A stretch of DNA of 33,313 nucleotides from Bacteroidales bacterium. GTDB taxonomy: Bacteria > Bacteroidota > Bacteroidia > Bacteroidales > UBA12170. The notes beneath the pieces are model-generated. The model did not search any database. It saw only the letters and a program-made list of their open reading frames with translations, and was not told where the DNA came from. Positions 1 to 8,629 of the stretch are shown piece by piece (the first letter of the stretch is position 1; each line of letters opens with the position of its first letter). Position numbers and translations under genes: made by a program. Location of the stretch: positions 1 through 33,313 of the forward strand of contig JAOZUW010000016.1 in the NCBI GenBank assembly GCA_029938465.1. Reading direction: 5' to 3'.

Positions 1-63
1 AAACCTATGGTACTTCCAGTCCATAGTGGTTTAGTTATTCAAGCAAAGATCTATTTGGCATAG
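1..63 (+). CDS. possible 3' end of an upstream gene (partial)
   Basis: Frame 1 is open from the first base to a TAG at 61-63, giving 20 residues that end in LVIQAKIYLA. The prs promoter overlaps this end, which fits a gene ending just before prs. The fragment is too short to assign a family, and chance openness over 20 codons is quite possible in this AT-rich DNA. Confidence 0.3.
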   Translation, partial: KPMVLPVHSGLVIQAKIYLA

Positions 64-85
64 TTGAAAATTAACTGTACTTTTG
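54..85 (+). promoter_or_regulatory. Bacteroidota-type promoter of prs-rplY
   Basis: TTTG at 54-57, a 20-base spacer and TACTTTTG at 78-85 match the Bacteroidota sigma-70 pattern (TTTG, about 19-21 bases, TAnnTTTG). Transcription would begin near 92, about 28 bases before the ATG at 120. This also argues against the TTG at 111 being the start codon. Confidence 0.7.
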
Positions 86-119
86 CCGAAAAATTTACAG
101 ACCCAAAAAATTGTCTATA

Positions 120-1061
120 ATGTCGGAACAAGTAAATATCTTCTCAGGGCGAGCTAGTGAGTATCTAGGAAACAAAATTGCTAATGCATATGGTCAAGAA
201 TTAGGTAAGGTTTCTACTGCTGTATTTGGTGATGGAGAATTTCAACCTTCTTTTGACGAAACGATTAGAGGAAATATTGTATTTTTAGTTCAATCTACAT
301 TTGCTCCAAGTGAAAACTTGTTGGAGTTGCTGTTGTTGATAGATGCTGCAAAAAGAGCTTCAGCTAAAAAAGTTGTAGCTGTCATTCCCTATTTTGGTTT
401 TGCAAGGCAAGACAGGAAAGATAAGCCAAGAGTTTCTATTGGAGCTAAATTAATGACCAATTTGTTGGTTGCTGCAGGAGTGGATCGTATTGTAACTATG
501 GATTTGCATGCAGATCAAATTCAAGGTTTTGTTGATATTCCAATGGACCATCTATATGGATCATCGATTTTTATTCCTTATTTGAAGAATTTGGATTTAG
601 AGAATTTGGTGATTGCTTCTCCAGATACTGGAGGGGCAAAAAGAGCTGCTGCCTATGCTAAATTTTTAAATACCGATTTGGTTATTTGTTTTAAGCAAAG
701 GAAAAAAGCGGGAGTAATAGAATCTATGCAGGTAATTGGGGATGTGAAAGGTAAAGACGTTGTTTTAGTTGATGATATCATCGATTCAGGAGGAACCATC
801 ACAAAAGCAGCTGATATGATGATGGAACAAGGGGCTACTAGTGTTAGAGCGGTTTGTACTCATGCTGTTTTCTCAGGTAATGCAGTAGAAAAATTAGTAA
901 AATCCAGTTTGCAGGAGATAATTGTAAGCGATACCATGCCTCGTAAGGCATCAGAAAAAGTAACAGTATTGTCAACGGCAGGTATTTTTGCAGATGTGAT
1001 TGACAAAGTTCATAATAACGAATCAATAAGTGATCATTTTAAGTTCACAACAATTTTATAA
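120..1061 (+). CDS. prs: ribose-phosphate pyrophosphokinase
   Basis: Cytosolic enzyme that makes PRPP from ribose 5-phosphate and ATP for purine, pyrimidine, His, Trp and NAD synthesis. The 313-residue length is normal for the class I family. Visible signatures are the FGDGE segment near the N-terminus, the flexible-loop residues in FARQDRKDKPR, the divalent-metal motif around DLHADQIQGF, and the PRPP-binding loop LVDDIIDSGGT. The ATG at 120 is preferred over an in-frame TTG at 111 because homologs begin close to SEQVNIFSGRAS. It is followed after 18 bases by rplY, so the two genes are very likely co-transcribed. Family identity is secure; the operon is inferred from spacing. Confidence 0.96.
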   Translation: MSEQVNIFSGRASEYLGNKIANAYGQELGKVSTAVFGDGEFQPSFDETIRGNIVFLVQSTFAPSENLLELLLLIDAAKRASAKKVVAVIPYFGFARQDRKDKPRVSIGAKLMTNLLVAAGVDRIVTMDLHADQIQGFVDIPMDHLYGSSIFIPYLKNLDLENLVIASPDTGGAKRAAAYAKFLNTDLVICFKQRKKAGVIESMQVIGDVKGKDVVLVDDIIDSGGTITKAADMMMEQGATSVRAVCTHAVFSGNAVEKLVKSSLQEIIVSDTMPRKASEKVTVLSTAGIFADVIDKVHNNESISDHFKFTTIL

Positions 1062-1079
1062 TAATTAAAAATAATAAAC

Positions 1080-1733
1080 ATGAAAAGAGTATCTATTAGC
1101 GGTTCTGTAAGAGAGAACGTAGGGAAAAAAGATGCCAAGCGTCTTAGAAGAGAAGGTAAAGTAGTTTGCGTAATCTATGGTGGAAAAGAGCAAAAACATT
1201 TTGCAGTTGAAGAAAATGCCTTCAAAAAATTAGTTTATACCCCAGAGGTGTACATTGTTGATCTTGATCTTGATGGTGAAAAGTATATAACAATTCTTCA
1301 AGATGTTCAATATCACCCAGTAACTGATAAAACATTACATGTAGATTTCCTTCAAATTATTGAAGGGAAGCCTGTTACTGTTGAACTTCCTGTGAAGATT
1401 GATGGTATTGCTCCTGGTGTAATGAAAGGTGGTGTTTTAAACAAAAAACTAAATACGATCCCAGTAAAAGGATTAATAGAGGATATGCCAGAAAGCTTTG
1501 TGATTGATATTTCTGAAATGGAAATCAATGATAGTGTTAAGGTAGGAGATGTTGATTTTGGTAAATTGATAGCTCAGATTCCAGATCGCTTATTAGTTGT
1601 TGGTGTTAAAACTGCCAGAGGTGCTGATGAAGATGAAGAGGATGAAGAGGATGAAGAAGGAGAAGAAGGTTCTGAAGAAGGAGCTAAAGAAGGTGAAGCT
1701 TCTGACGCTGCACCTAAAGAAGGAGATAAGTAA
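1080..1733 (+). CDS. rplY: 50S ribosomal protein L25, long Ctc/TL5 form
   Basis: L25/TL5/Ctc binds 5S rRNA in the central protuberance of the large subunit. The 217-residue protein is the long form. The N-terminal beta-barrel (about 1-90) opens with ISGSVRENVGKKDAKRLR, and the C-terminal TL5 beta-domain spans about 95-180. The last ~35 residues are a very acidic tail (runs of DEEDEE and GEEGSEEG) encoded by a near-repetitive GATGAAGAG tract at about 1624-1680. The prs-rplY-pth order is common in Bacteroidota. A strong terminator follows, so pth is probably transcribed separately. Confidence 0.96.
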   Translation: MKRVSISGSVRENVGKKDAKRLRREGKVVCVIYGGKEQKHFAVEENAFKKLVYTPEVYIVDLDLDGEKYITILQDVQYHPVTDKTLHVDFLQIIEGKPVTVELPVKIDGIAPGVMKGGVLNKKLNTIPVKGLIEDMPESFVIDISEMEINDSVKVGDVDFGKLIAQIPDRLLVVGVKTARGADEDEEDEEDEEGEEGSEEGAKEGEASDAAPKEGDK

Positions 1734-1759
1734 AACTCCTCTGTTTTTTAACAATATAA

Positions 1760-1792
1760 GGCATGAGATGTTTTCATCTGATGCCTTTTTTT
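1760..1792 (+). terminator. rho-independent terminator after rplY
   Basis: GGCATGAGATG and CATCTGATGCC pair with one internal mismatch around a TTTT loop (1760-1785) and run into a tract of seven T residues. The hairpin lies 27 bases after the rplY stop codon. Confidence 0.9.
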
Positions 1793-1830
1793 ATTACTTT
1801 TATATCTTTATACTATAAAATTAAGTTTTA

Positions 1831-2394
1831 ATGAAATATTTAATAGCTGGTTTAGGTAATATTGGAAGTGAATACGAAAATACACGTCATAATATTGGAT
1901 TCGATGTGCTTAATGTATTGGCCAAAGAATTCGATGCCAAGTTTGAAACAAAGCGCTTGGCTAGTGTTGCAAGCTTTCGTTATAAAAGCAGAACTTTTGT
2001 GCTTATTAAACCAACAACATATATGAACTTAAGTGGAAGATCACTTAAATATTGGATGGATGTCGAGAAAATAAAATTAGAAAATGTATTAGTGGTTACC
2101 GATGACTTGGATTTAGATTTAGGAGTACTCCGAATGCGTCCAAAGGGAAGTGCAGGTTCTCATAATGGCTTAGAGAATATTATTCAAGTGTTGGAGCAAA
2201 GTAATTTTGCGCGGCTGCGTTTTGGAATTGGTAATGGTTTTTCAAGAGGACGACAAGTAGATTATGTGTTAGGGCAATGGAAAGCAAGTGAGCAAGCTTT
2301 AGTTGAAGAAAAAATAGATATAGCTACCGAAATGATAAAATCTTTTACTACCATTGGATTGCAGCGTACTATGAATTTGTTTAATGGCAAATAG
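1831..2394 (+). CDS. pth: peptidyl-tRNA hydrolase
   Basis: Hydrolyses the ester bond of peptidyl-tRNAs dropped from stalled ribosomes, recycling tRNA in the cytosol. The 187 residues match the bacterial Pth family. The N-terminal signature KYLIAGLGNIG is followed by the catalytic His20 in NTRHNIGF; KPTTYMNLSG and the conserved DDLDLDLG and GSAGSHNGL segments are all present. No consensus promoter is obvious; TACTTTTA at 1795-1802 is one base off the -7 consensus. The gene converges on thpR with only 10 bases between the stop codons, and I see no terminator in that gap. Confidence 0.96.
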   Translation: MKYLIAGLGNIGSEYENTRHNIGFDVLNVLAKEFDAKFETKRLASVASFRYKSRTFVLIKPTTYMNLSGRSLKYWMDVEKIKLENVLVVTDDLDLDLGVLRMRPKGSAGSHNGLENIIQVLEQSNFARLRFGIGNGFSRGRQVDYVLGQWKASEQALVEEKIDIATEMIKSFTTIGLQRTMNLFNGK

Positions 2395-2404
2395 AATGAA
2401 GTAT

Positions 2405-2989
2405 TTATGGGTGGAGTAGGAAACGTTCCAAAAGGTGGTATTCTGCTCCTTTACTTTTTAAAACACTTTCAATTAATAAGATCTCTTTTACCTCAAGGCT
2501 TTGTATTTTTTTATGAGAAACTTTTTCAATTACTTTCTGAAAAAATACCAAATCCTCTATTTTTTTAAGTCGGGCCAGACTTAAATGAGGAATAAAATTT
2601 TGTTTGTCTGTTTTAAATCTTATAGACTGTATATTTTCGTCCAATTGATTTTTAATTGATTTTAATACTTGATGATTATCCATTCCAAACCATAAAACAT
2701 TAGGCTTGTATTTACTGCCAAAAATACCAGTATTTTCTATTTTTAAAATGAAACTTGAACAGCTGTTGAGTGTTTTTTGTATACCTTCTTTAATAGTATC
2801 AATTTTATTAATGGGTGTTCTTCCCAAGAATTTTAAAGTAATATGATAATGATCTTCCCGAATCCAGTTGATAAGATCACGTTGGGTATTGTTTTTTATA
2901 AAATCAACAGTTTGAAGGAATTCTGATGATGGCACAACTTTTATGGCCACAAACAAACGTTTATGGGTTTGAATAGTATCCATAATCAT
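2405..2989 (-). CDS. thpR: RNA 2',3'-cyclic phosphodiesterase (2H family)
   Basis: Member of the 2H phosphoesterase superfamily (LigT/ThpR), which opens 2',3'-cyclic phosphates on RNA ends. Both catalytic HxT/Sx motifs are visible: HITLKFLG with His49/Thr51 and HLSLARL with His135/Ser137. The length of 194 residues is usual. The start is ATG at 2989, 6 bases after the stop of the upstream LysM gene, so the two are probably translated from one message. A second ATG two codons in (MIMDT) could also serve. The in vivo substrate of bacterial ThpR is not settled. Confidence 0.9.
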   Translation of the reverse strand: MIMDTIQTHKRLFVAIKVVPSSEFLQTVDFIKNNTQRDLINWIREDHYHITLKFLGRTPINKIDTIKEGIQKTLNSCSSFILKIENTGIFGSKYKPNVLWFGMDNHQVLKSIKNQLDENIQSIRFKTDKQNFIPHLSLARLKKIEDLVFFQKVIEKVSHKKIQSLEVKEILLIESVLKSKGAEYHLLERFLLHP

Positions 2990-2995
2990 TTTCCT

Positions 2996-3331
2996 TTATT
3001 CCGGAATAATTAATTCCTGTCCTGGAAAAATGAGATCCGGATTGTCGATTATTTCTTTATTGGCTTCATAAATCTTCTTCCAGGATTGGGCATTACCGTA
3101 TTCTCTACGTGAAATATCATATAACCATTCTCCCTCTTGTACTGCAACACTTCTTTCTTGAGGAACCTCAATAATTTCTTCTTCAATAATAGGCTCAGGA
3201 GGTGTCGTATCCATTACCACAACTTCTTGTTTAGGTGGTTCTTCTGGAGGTGGAGGTGTGTTTTTCTTTTTATCTCCGCAAGATTGAAAACTCACACTTA
3301 ATATAAATAGTCCTAATAACAACTGTTTCAT
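2996..3331 (-). CDS. LysM-domain lipoprotein
   Basis: Small predicted lipoprotein of 111 residues. A hydrophobic signal sequence ends in a lipobox with Cys at 18 (SFQSC). A Pro/Glu-rich linker covers about 25-60, and one LysM domain covers about 63-110 (VQEGEWLYDISRREYG at its start, PGQELIIPE at its end). LysM domains bind the GlcNAc-containing backbone of peptidoglycan, so the protein probably tethers a membrane to the cell wall. The Asp after the lipobox Cys (CGD) is at +3, so sorting is uncertain. It is the first gene of a pair with thpR and is divergent from rplU. Confidence 0.85.
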   Translation of the reverse strand: MKQLLLGLFILSVSFQSCGDKKKNTPPPPEEPPKQEVVVMDTTPPEPIIEEEIIEVPQERSVAVQEGEWLYDISRREYGNAQSWKKIYEANKEIIDNPDLIFPGQELIIPE

Positions 3332-3441
3332 AGTATTTTGTTTTTATGTTTAGAGGTTTATACGAGAGATAAGAGAAAAGGTTTTTCAATTTAATTGCAT
3401 AAGTAGTGCAAATTGGTTTTAAAATATTTTCTTTGAACATC

Positions 3442-3471
3442 TTGTTTATCAAAAAAATATAAGTACTTTTG
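3442..3471 (+). promoter_or_regulatory. promoter of rplU-rpmA
   Basis: TTG at 3442-3444, a 19-base spacer and TACTTTTG at 3464-3471 match the Bacteroidota consensus exactly. The predicted transcription start is near 3478. Confidence 0.75.
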
Positions 3472-3505
3472 CACTCCCAAAATGTTAAACAAATATATTA
3501 ACAAC

Positions 3506-3817
3506 ATGTATGCAATTGTAGAAATAGCAGGGCAACAGTTCAAAGTTACCAAAGATCAAAAGATTTTTGTACACCGTTTGGAAGGTGATGAAGGCGCTTC
3601 CTTAGAGTTTGACAAGGTGTTATTGGTTGACAATGAAGGAGCTGTTAAAGTTGGAGCCCCTGTGGTGAAAGGCGCAAAAGTTTCCGGCAAAATTATTACT
3701 CATCTTCGTGGCGACAAAGTTTTTGTTTTTAAGAAGAAGAGAAGAAAAGGGTATAAAAAATTTAATGGACACCGTCAGGATTTAACCCAAATTCAAATCG
3801 AAAGCATTGCAGGATAA
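3506..3817 (+). CDS. rplU: 50S ribosomal protein L21
   Basis: L21 is a 23S rRNA-binding protein of the large subunit. The 103 residues from the ATG at 3506 ([14 protein letters not shown]) match the family start and size, and the C-terminal [14 protein letters not shown] segment is typical. An in-frame ATG at 3482 would add eight residues with no family counterpart and would sit about 4 bases from the predicted transcription start, so I reject it. rpmA follows after 34 bases, the universal rplU-rpmA pairing. Confidence 0.95.
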   Translation: MYAIVEIAGQQFKVTKDQKIFVHRLEGDEGASLEFDKVLLVDNEGAVKVGAPVVKGAKVSGKIITHLRGDKVFVFKKKRRKGYKKFNGHRQDLTQIQIESIAG

Positions 3818-3851
3818 GCAATGAGATGTTAAACATTTAAAATTTTAAAAA

Positions 3852-4115
3852 ATGGCTCATAAAAAAGGTGCAGGTAGTTCGAAGAACGGTAGAGAATCCC
3901 ATAGTAAAAGATTGGGAGTTAAAATTTATGGTGGTCAGTTTGCAAAAGCTGGCAATATCCTTATCAGACAAAGAGGAACCGTTCACAATCCAGGATTAAA
4001 TGTAGGTATGGGAAAAGACCATACTCTGTTTGCATTGATTGATGGAATTGTAGAGTTCAAGAAAACTAGAAATGAGAAATCTTTTGTTTCGATAGCTCCA
4101 ATGGTAGCTGAGTAA
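3852..4115 (+). CDS. rpmA: 50S ribosomal protein L27
   Basis: L27 reaches the peptidyl-transferase centre through its flexible N-terminus. The 87-residue protein starts [16 protein letters not shown], the normal uncleaved form, unlike Firmicutes L27, which carries a processed extension. The core motifs KIYGGQ and [11 protein letters not shown] are present. It is co-transcribed with rplU and ends before a strong terminator. Confidence 0.97.
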   Translation: MAHKKGAGSSKNGRESHSKRLGVKIYGGQFAKAGNILIRQRGTVHNPGLNVGMGKDHTLFALIDGIVEFKKTRNEKSFVSIAPMVAE

Positions 4116-4135
4116 CACAAAGGTTTATTAAAAAT

Positions 4136-4173
4136 AAAAGCTGTCTTGCATTTTTGTAAGACAGCTTTTTTAG
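4136..4173 (+). terminator. rho-independent terminator after rpmA
   Basis: AAAAGCTGTCTTGCA pairs almost perfectly with TGTAAGACAGCTTTT around a short T-rich loop, followed by a T tract. It ends the rplU-rpmA unit about 20 bases after the stop codon. Confidence 0.9.
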
Positions 4174-4254
4174 TTTTTATGGGAAATGATAAGCCTAATG
4201 GGAGTTTTATTTTACAAAATTTGTTATGCCGTTAGTATAATTCCCATCAATCAT

Positions 4255-4262
4255 TAACTTTG
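4255..4262 (+). promoter_or_regulatory. -7 element of serS
   Basis: TAACTTTG matches TAnnTTTG, 20 bases before the serS ATG. No good TTG is found 19-23 bases upstream, so only the -7 half is convincing. Confidence 0.5.
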
Positions 4263-4281
4263 CACAAAAAATATACAGAAT

Positions 4282-5553
4282 ATGTTACAAGTCAATTATA
4301 TAGCTGAAAATCAACAAGAAGTAATAGAGAAGCTTCGTATTAAAAATTTCGATGCCAGTCAAATTGTTCCTCAATTAGTTGAATTGAATAAGCAAAGAAA
4401 AAATCTACAAAGAGAGTTAGATGATAGTTTGTCTGAGAGCAACAAAATGGCTAAATCCATTGGGCAACTATTTAAAGAAGGGAAAGCACAAGAGGCTAAT
4501 GAAATGAAAGGTCGTAGTGCTGAGCTAAAGGAATTGGGTAAAAAACTAGCTGATGACCTACAGCAAACAGAAATTAAGCTTAAGGAGGCTATTCTTTTAT
4601 TACCCAATATTCCGCATCCAAGTGTAGCTCCTGGTAAAGGAGAAGAAGAAAACGAAGTGCTATCAAATCATGGTAATATCCCTGAATTGGGAGCGAATAA
4701 ACTACCACATTGGGAGTTGGCGAAGAAATATGATATCATTGATTTTGATTTAGGAGCTAAACTAACAGGTGGAGGTTTTCCCGTATACAAAGGCAAAGGG
4801 GCTAAATTACAGCGTGCATTGATTAATTTCTTTTTGGATATGGCTATTGATAAGGGTTATAATGAAGTAATTCCGCCTTTAATGGTAAATGAAGATTCAG
4901 CTTATGGAACAGGTCAGTTGCCTGATAAAGAAGGTCAAATGTACCATATTACAGCAGATAATTTGTATATGATTCCCACTGCTGAGGTTCCTGTAACTAA
5001 TATTTACAGAAATGTTATTTTAAAAGAAGGAGATTTCCCAGTAAAAAATGTAGCTTATTCTGCTTGCTTTCGTCGTGAAGCAGGTAGCTATGGTAAGCAT
5101 GTAAGAGGTTTAAACCGTCTGCATCAGTTTGATAAAGTAGAGATTGTACAGGTTCAAAAGCCTGAAAATTCTTACGATACCTTAGAGGAAATGAAAAACC
5201 ATGTAAAAAGTTTATTAGAAGCCTTAGGATTGCCTTATCGTGAGCTTCGTTTGTGTGGTGGAGATACTAGCTTTACAGCAGCTCTTACTTTTGATTATGA
5301 GGTGTATAGTGCAGGACAGGAGCGATGGTTAGAGGTGAGTTCTGTTTCTAATTTCGAGAATTTTCAGGCCAACAGATTAAAGCTTCGTTATAGAGGTGAA
5401 AATGGGAAAACCCAATTAGCTCATACGCTTAATGGTAGTGCTTTAGCTTTACCTCGTATACTAGCAGCTCTATTAGAGAATAATCAAACAGAAAAAGGAA
5501 TTGTTATTCCTGAAGTATTGCAAGCCTATACACAATTTGATATAATTAACTAA
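4282..5553 (+). CDS. serS: seryl-tRNA synthetase
   Basis: Class II aminoacyl-tRNA synthetase that charges tRNA-Ser. The 423 residues have the expected architecture. An N-terminal antiparallel coiled-coil arm (about 28-105, rich in Lys/Glu/Leu) contacts the long variable arm of the tRNA. The catalytic core carries the motif 2 segment FRREAGSYGKHVRGL and motif 3 near TLNGSALALPRILAALLE; the segment MIPTAEVPV contributes to serine/ATP binding. It starts at ATG 4282 behind its own -7 element and a terminator, so it is a single-gene unit or shares transcripts only with truA, 71 bases downstream. Confidence 0.97.
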   Translation: MLQVNYIAENQQEVIEKLRIKNFDASQIVPQLVELNKQRKNLQRELDDSLSESNKMAKSIGQLFKEGKAQEANEMKGRSAELKELGKKLADDLQQTEIKLKEAILLLPNIPHPSVAPGKGEEENEVLSNHGNIPELGANKLPHWELAKKYDIIDFDLGAKLTGGGFPVYKGKGAKLQRALINFFLDMAIDKGYNEVIPPLMVNEDSAYGTGQLPDKEGQMYHITADNLYMIPTAEVPVTNIYRNVILKEGDFPVKNVAYSACFRREAGSYGKHVRGLNRLHQFDKVEIVQVQKPENSYDTLEEMKNHVKSLLEALGLPYRELRLCGGDTSFTAALTFDYEVYSAGQERWLEVSSVSNFENFQANRLKLRYRGENGKTQLAHTLNGSALALPRILAALLENNQTEKGIVIPEVLQAYTQFDIIN

Positions 5554-5624
5554 AAATACTAATACTCAAAGGGGTGACCACTTACAAAATGTATATAGTT
5601 ACCCTATGGCTTTTTAATTAAAAC

Positions 5625-6374
5625 ATGACAAAAAGATACTTTATTGAGCTATCTTACTTAGGAACCCACTATCATGGTTGGCAAATCCAACCAAATGCTA
5701 CAACTGTGCAAGAAAAGTTGCAAGAGGTGCTTTCTATGCTTTTCAAGACAAAAATAAGTATTACAGGTTGTGGCAGGACCGATACAGGAGTACATGCCAA
5801 AGCATTTTTTACTCATGTTGATTTGGATTTTAGTCATTTATCATTCCCGAAAGAACAACTTACCTACAAACTTAATTCTATATTGCCTCACGATATAGCT
5901 ATTCACAAAATATTTGAAGTAAGTAAGGATACTCATGCTCGTTTTGATGCTATTAACAGAACTTATGAATATCATTTGAGTGAAGAAAAAAAGCCTTTTG
6001 TTCAAGGTTTATATTATCATTTACCCTATAAAAACCTTGATTTTGAATCGATGAATACAGCTGCTCAAATGCTCTTTGAATACAGTGATTTTGAGTGTTT
6101 TTCAAAAACAGGAACTGATGTGGCCACTTTTAATTGTGAAATTATGCATGCTAAATGGACTCAAGAAAATGATATGTGGATTTTTACCATTCAAGCTGAT
6201 CGGTTTTTACGAAATATGGTTCGTGCTATTGTAGGTACCTTGATAGAGGTGGGGAGAGGGCATATGAGTTTAAGTGGTTTTAGAAAAGTTATTGAAAGTA
6301 AAAAACGATCCGAGGCGGGTTGGTCAGTACCAGGGAAAGGCTTATTCCTGACTAAGATTGAATATCCAAAATAG
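5625..6374 (+). CDS. truA: tRNA pseudouridine(38-40) synthase
   Basis: Converts uridines 38-40 in the anticodon stem-loop of many tRNAs to pseudouridine. The 249-residue protein carries the family signature CGRTDTGVHA, with the catalytic Asp at 53, plus the N-terminal LSYLGTHYHGWQ and the C-terminal RFLRNMVRAIVGTL motif. The 71-base gap after serS contains a loose stem (AGGGGTGAC with GTTACCCT) that could be a weak terminator or leader structure. The gene ends at a strong bidirectional terminator facing the DUF805 gene. Confidence 0.95.
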   Translation: MTKRYFIELSYLGTHYHGWQIQPNATTVQEKLQEVLSMLFKTKISITGCGRTDTGVHAKAFFTHVDLDFSHLSFPKEQLTYKLNSILPHDIAIHKIFEVSKDTHARFDAINRTYEYHLSEEKKPFVQGLYYHLPYKNLDFESMNTAAQMLFEYSDFECFSKTGTDVATFNCEIMHAKWTQENDMWIFTIQADRFLRNMVRAIVGTLIEVGRGHMSLSGFRKVIESKKRSEAGWSVPGKGLFLTKIEYPK

Positions 6375-6383
6375 AATAATAAA

Positions 6384-6414
6384 AGGGATCATATCTTTTA
6401 AAGATATGATCCCT
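6384..6414. terminator. bidirectional terminator between truA and the DUF805 gene
   Basis: A perfect 14-bp stem (AGGGATCATATCTT with its exact complement) surrounds a 3-base loop between two convergent genes. A-rich and T-rich flanks allow function on both strands. Confidence 0.85.
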
Positions 6415-6444
6415 ATATATTTTAATAACTAATAGGCAATAGCT

Positions 6445-6813
6445 TTATACGGTTACTTCCTTTGGATTTGTTCCATATTCATTAGACCCTGGAAGTCCAT
6501 CAGTTGCCAATAAAACAATGATCCAAATCCAGCCAATCACAGGGATTAGAGCAATTAATAGCCACCAGCCACTTTTTCCTATGTCATGTAAACGACGAAC
6601 GCCTACCGCAATACTTGGAATTAAAATACCAAGGCTGTATATAGTAGACAAAAATCCTGTTCCATAAGCACTACCAATGCCTAACATTCTTTCAAAGGAA
6701 GCTAAAACAATAGAAATAATAATATTGAATAATACGAACATCCAATATTCTTTTCGTCTTGATCTGCCATTAAATTCTGCATACTTTTTTAGTACCATTA
6801 AATACCATTCCAT
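6445..6813 (-). CDS. DUF805 inner-membrane protein
   Basis: Small polytopic membrane protein of 122 residues in the DUF805 (YhaH/YhaI-like) family. The family pattern is clear: an N-terminal FNGRSRRKEYWMF motif, hydrophobic helices at about 23-43, 52-70 and 84-103, and the loop signature RRLHDIGKSGWW between the second and third. The C-terminus is short and polar (DGLPGSNEYG). The role of DUF805 proteins is unknown. It lies 87 bases downstream of the Omp85-like gene on the same strand and could be read through from it; no clear promoter is seen. Confidence 0.88.
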   Translation of the reverse strand: MEWYLMVLKKYAEFNGRSRRKEYWMFVLFNIIISIVLASFERMLGIGSAYGTGFLSTIYSLGILIPSIAVGVRRLHDIGKSGWWLLIALIPVIGWIWIIVLLATDGLPGSNEYGTNPKEVTV

Positions 6814-6900
6814 AATTTTTGTTTTTGATTATTGTTCCTACTAAAAAGGCTTATCTGTATCCACCTTTTGTTTAATTCTTAATAAGCTAAGTATTCTATT

Positions 6901-8301
6901 CTAAAACAAATAATTCAAGCCTATATATATACCAGAGCCACCATCTTTATCCGACATTACTCTACCATAATCAACAGCAATAATAAAGTTCTCGTTCATA
7001 GCAATTCTTAAACCGGCACCATAGCTGGTATGCATCTTTTCTGCTCCTAAATCGAAATAATCTGTTTTTTCAATGGGTTCCACTGGGAATACAGAATTGC
7101 CCTCTGGTAATAGATCTACTTGTTCTTTTGTAGGAATTAATTTCACTACTTGTCCACCATCCACAAAACCATTCAAGCCAATATAGAAATTCTGACCTAT
7201 TAATTTAAAGAATACCACTTTCAAACGCAGCTCAAGGTTTCCGTATACAACTCCATCTCCAACTACTCTGTTTCTCTTAATTCCTCTTAGGGTTTTGCCA
7301 CCTCCCAGTCCTTCGGAAGTAGAACCTCTTAATTCGCTTGTAATAATAAACTGCTCAGCATACCAAGGCGCTTCATTCACAATACTTGTTTGATAACCAA
7401 TCCTATAAGCAAAGGTTAATCTGTCTTTAATGATACTTAGATATTGCCTATGTGTGGCATAAATTTTTAAATACCCATTATCTACATCATTTGCAAATGA
7501 TGGGGCATAAAAAACCCCTACTTCAGTCCATATTCCTTTGGTGGGGTGTGCTCTAGTATTACGCGAATCGTACATTAAACCTGCTTTAATACCAAATACA
7601 TTTCCACCGGTATTTTGATTAGAAGGTATTAGGTTCCAGTTTTGATAGTTTTCATATAGCCCAGGCAAAGAGTCAGTTGATGGTAGCATATCTTCCTCAG
7701 ATTTTCCCTTATTGAATTTATCAATATCTACACTACTAATTTCTACATTATAGTATTCCATTCCAGCTGTCCAAAATAAGTGATCAACGGCTAATTTCCC
7801 CGCAAAATCCACTCTGGTTTTGAACATCTTTCTACTTAGTTTGTAAAAAGCTCGAGTCTTATAACTATCATCATCCTGATCTGTCCAGCCTTGATTATAA
7901 ACGGCTTCGTAACCATTAAATCCAAGGAAATCGTAGGCGTCATCAGGGATATAGCTGATATCGAAATTCAATCGAATTCCTTTGATCAGTCTATCACTTT
8001 CGTAAGCAAACCTGAAAATACCACTACCTTTGGTAAACCAACTAGCTTCAACATAAAATCTATGATCGAATTCGGGATAACGAGATCCATCACCATAATG
8101 ATAAATACTTCCTAAAACACCATATTGAAACCCTAGGTCGCTATCAAATGATAAGACAGGCAGTCCTCCAAAATTCCAACCGTCCTTTGCTTTTACATTC
8201 ATTACCGTATCTGCATCTTGCGAAAATCCAGTTGATAACATATACAATATAGCTGCAGCCATAAGTATACTTTTTCTTAAAATCCTACTTAGTTTTGTCA
8301 T
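6901..8301 (-). CDS. Omp85-superfamily outer-membrane barrel protein (bacterial surface antigen domain)
   Basis: 466 residues with a cleavable N-terminal signal (hydrophobic core around ILMAAAILYMLSTGFSQ). The rest is a predicted beta-barrel of the BamA/TamA 'surface antigen' type. The best evidence lies in the C-terminal half: a GGKTLRGIKRNRVVGDGV segment resembling the conserved RG-containing loop 6 motif, then YGNLELRLKV resembling the N-T/L-E-L-R strand motif, and a final strand ending in Phe (YIGLNYLF) as expected for a Bam substrate. No POTRA repeats are apparent, so it is not BamA itself. Its function is unknown. It starts one base after the mazG-like gene ends, so the two are translationally coupled. 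Confidence 0.8.
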   Translation of the reverse strand: MTKLSRILRKSILMAAAILYMLSTGFSQDADTVMNVKAKDGWNFGGLPVLSFDSDLGFQYGVLGSIYHYGDGSRYPEFDHRFYVEASWFTKGSGIFRFAYESDRLIKGIRLNFDISYIPDDAYDFLGFNGYEAVYNQGWTDQDDDSYKTRAFYKLSRKMFKTRVDFAGKLAVDHLFWTAGMEYYNVEISSVDIDKFNKGKSEEDMLPSTDSLPGLYENYQNWNLIPSNQNTGGNVFGIKAGLMYDSRNTRAHPTKGIWTEVGVFYAPSFANDVDNGYLKIYATHRQYLSIIKDRLTFAYRIGYQTSIVNEAPWYAEQFIITSELRGSTSEGLGGGKTLRGIKRNRVVGDGVVYGNLELRLKVVFFKLIGQNFYIGLNGFVDGGQVVKLIPTKEQVDLLPEGNSVFPVEPIEKTDYFDLGAEKMHTSYGAGLRIAMNENFIIAVDYGRVMSDKDGGSGIYIGLNYLF

Positions 8302-8302
8302 A

Positions 8303-8629
8303 TTATTTTAGTTTTTGATTTTCTTTATGCCTTTGGCTATCACGTTTGGTTTTTTTATCCAGATTCTTTAGTAATGCTGTATTTAGATCTACATTTGTTT
8401 GGTTAGCTATGCAGATTAATACAAAAAGCACATCGGCTAACTCATCAGCAAGCTCTTTATCTTTATCGCTTTCTTTAAAGGATTGTTCACCATATTTCCT
8501 TGAAATAAGACGTGCTACTTCGCCCACCTCTTCTGTAAGAATGGCCATATTGGTAAGTTCATTAAAATAGCGAACACCATTTTCTTTAATCCACTGATCT
8601 ACTAATCCTTGTGCTTGGTGTATAGTCAA
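8303..8629 (-). CDS. MazG-type nucleotide pyrophosphohydrolase
   Basis: All-alpha NTP pyrophosphohydrolase, probably a house-cleaning enzyme hydrolysing (d)NTPs to monophosphates. The metal-binding pattern is EEVGEV followed by ELADELADV (ExxE...ExxD), with NGVRYFNELTNMAILTEEVGE typical of the Bacteroidota group. No ATG lies at the expected place. TTG at 8629 starts at TIHQAQGLVDQW, where I expect family members to begin (108 residues); another TTG at 8653 would add eight residues. Either way this gene uses a non-ATG start. It overlaps nothing but ends one base before the Omp85-like gene. Confidence 0.82.
   Translation of the reverse strand: MTIHQAQGLVDQWIKENGVRYFNELTNMAILTEEVGEVARLISRKYGEQSFKESDKDKELADELADVLFVLICIANQTNVDLNTALLKNLDKKTKRDSQRHKENQKLK

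Noticed and set aside
4179-4247. Possible leader regulatory structure upstream of serS (ATGGGAA with TTCCCAT).
   Set aside because: It lies upstream of the predicted transcription start, has 7-bp arms with a 55-base gap, and T-box regulation is not expected in Bacteroidota.
5575-5615. Terminator or leader hairpin between serS and truA (AGGGGTGAC with GTTACCCT).
   Set aside because: The stem is imperfect with a large loop and no proper T tract.
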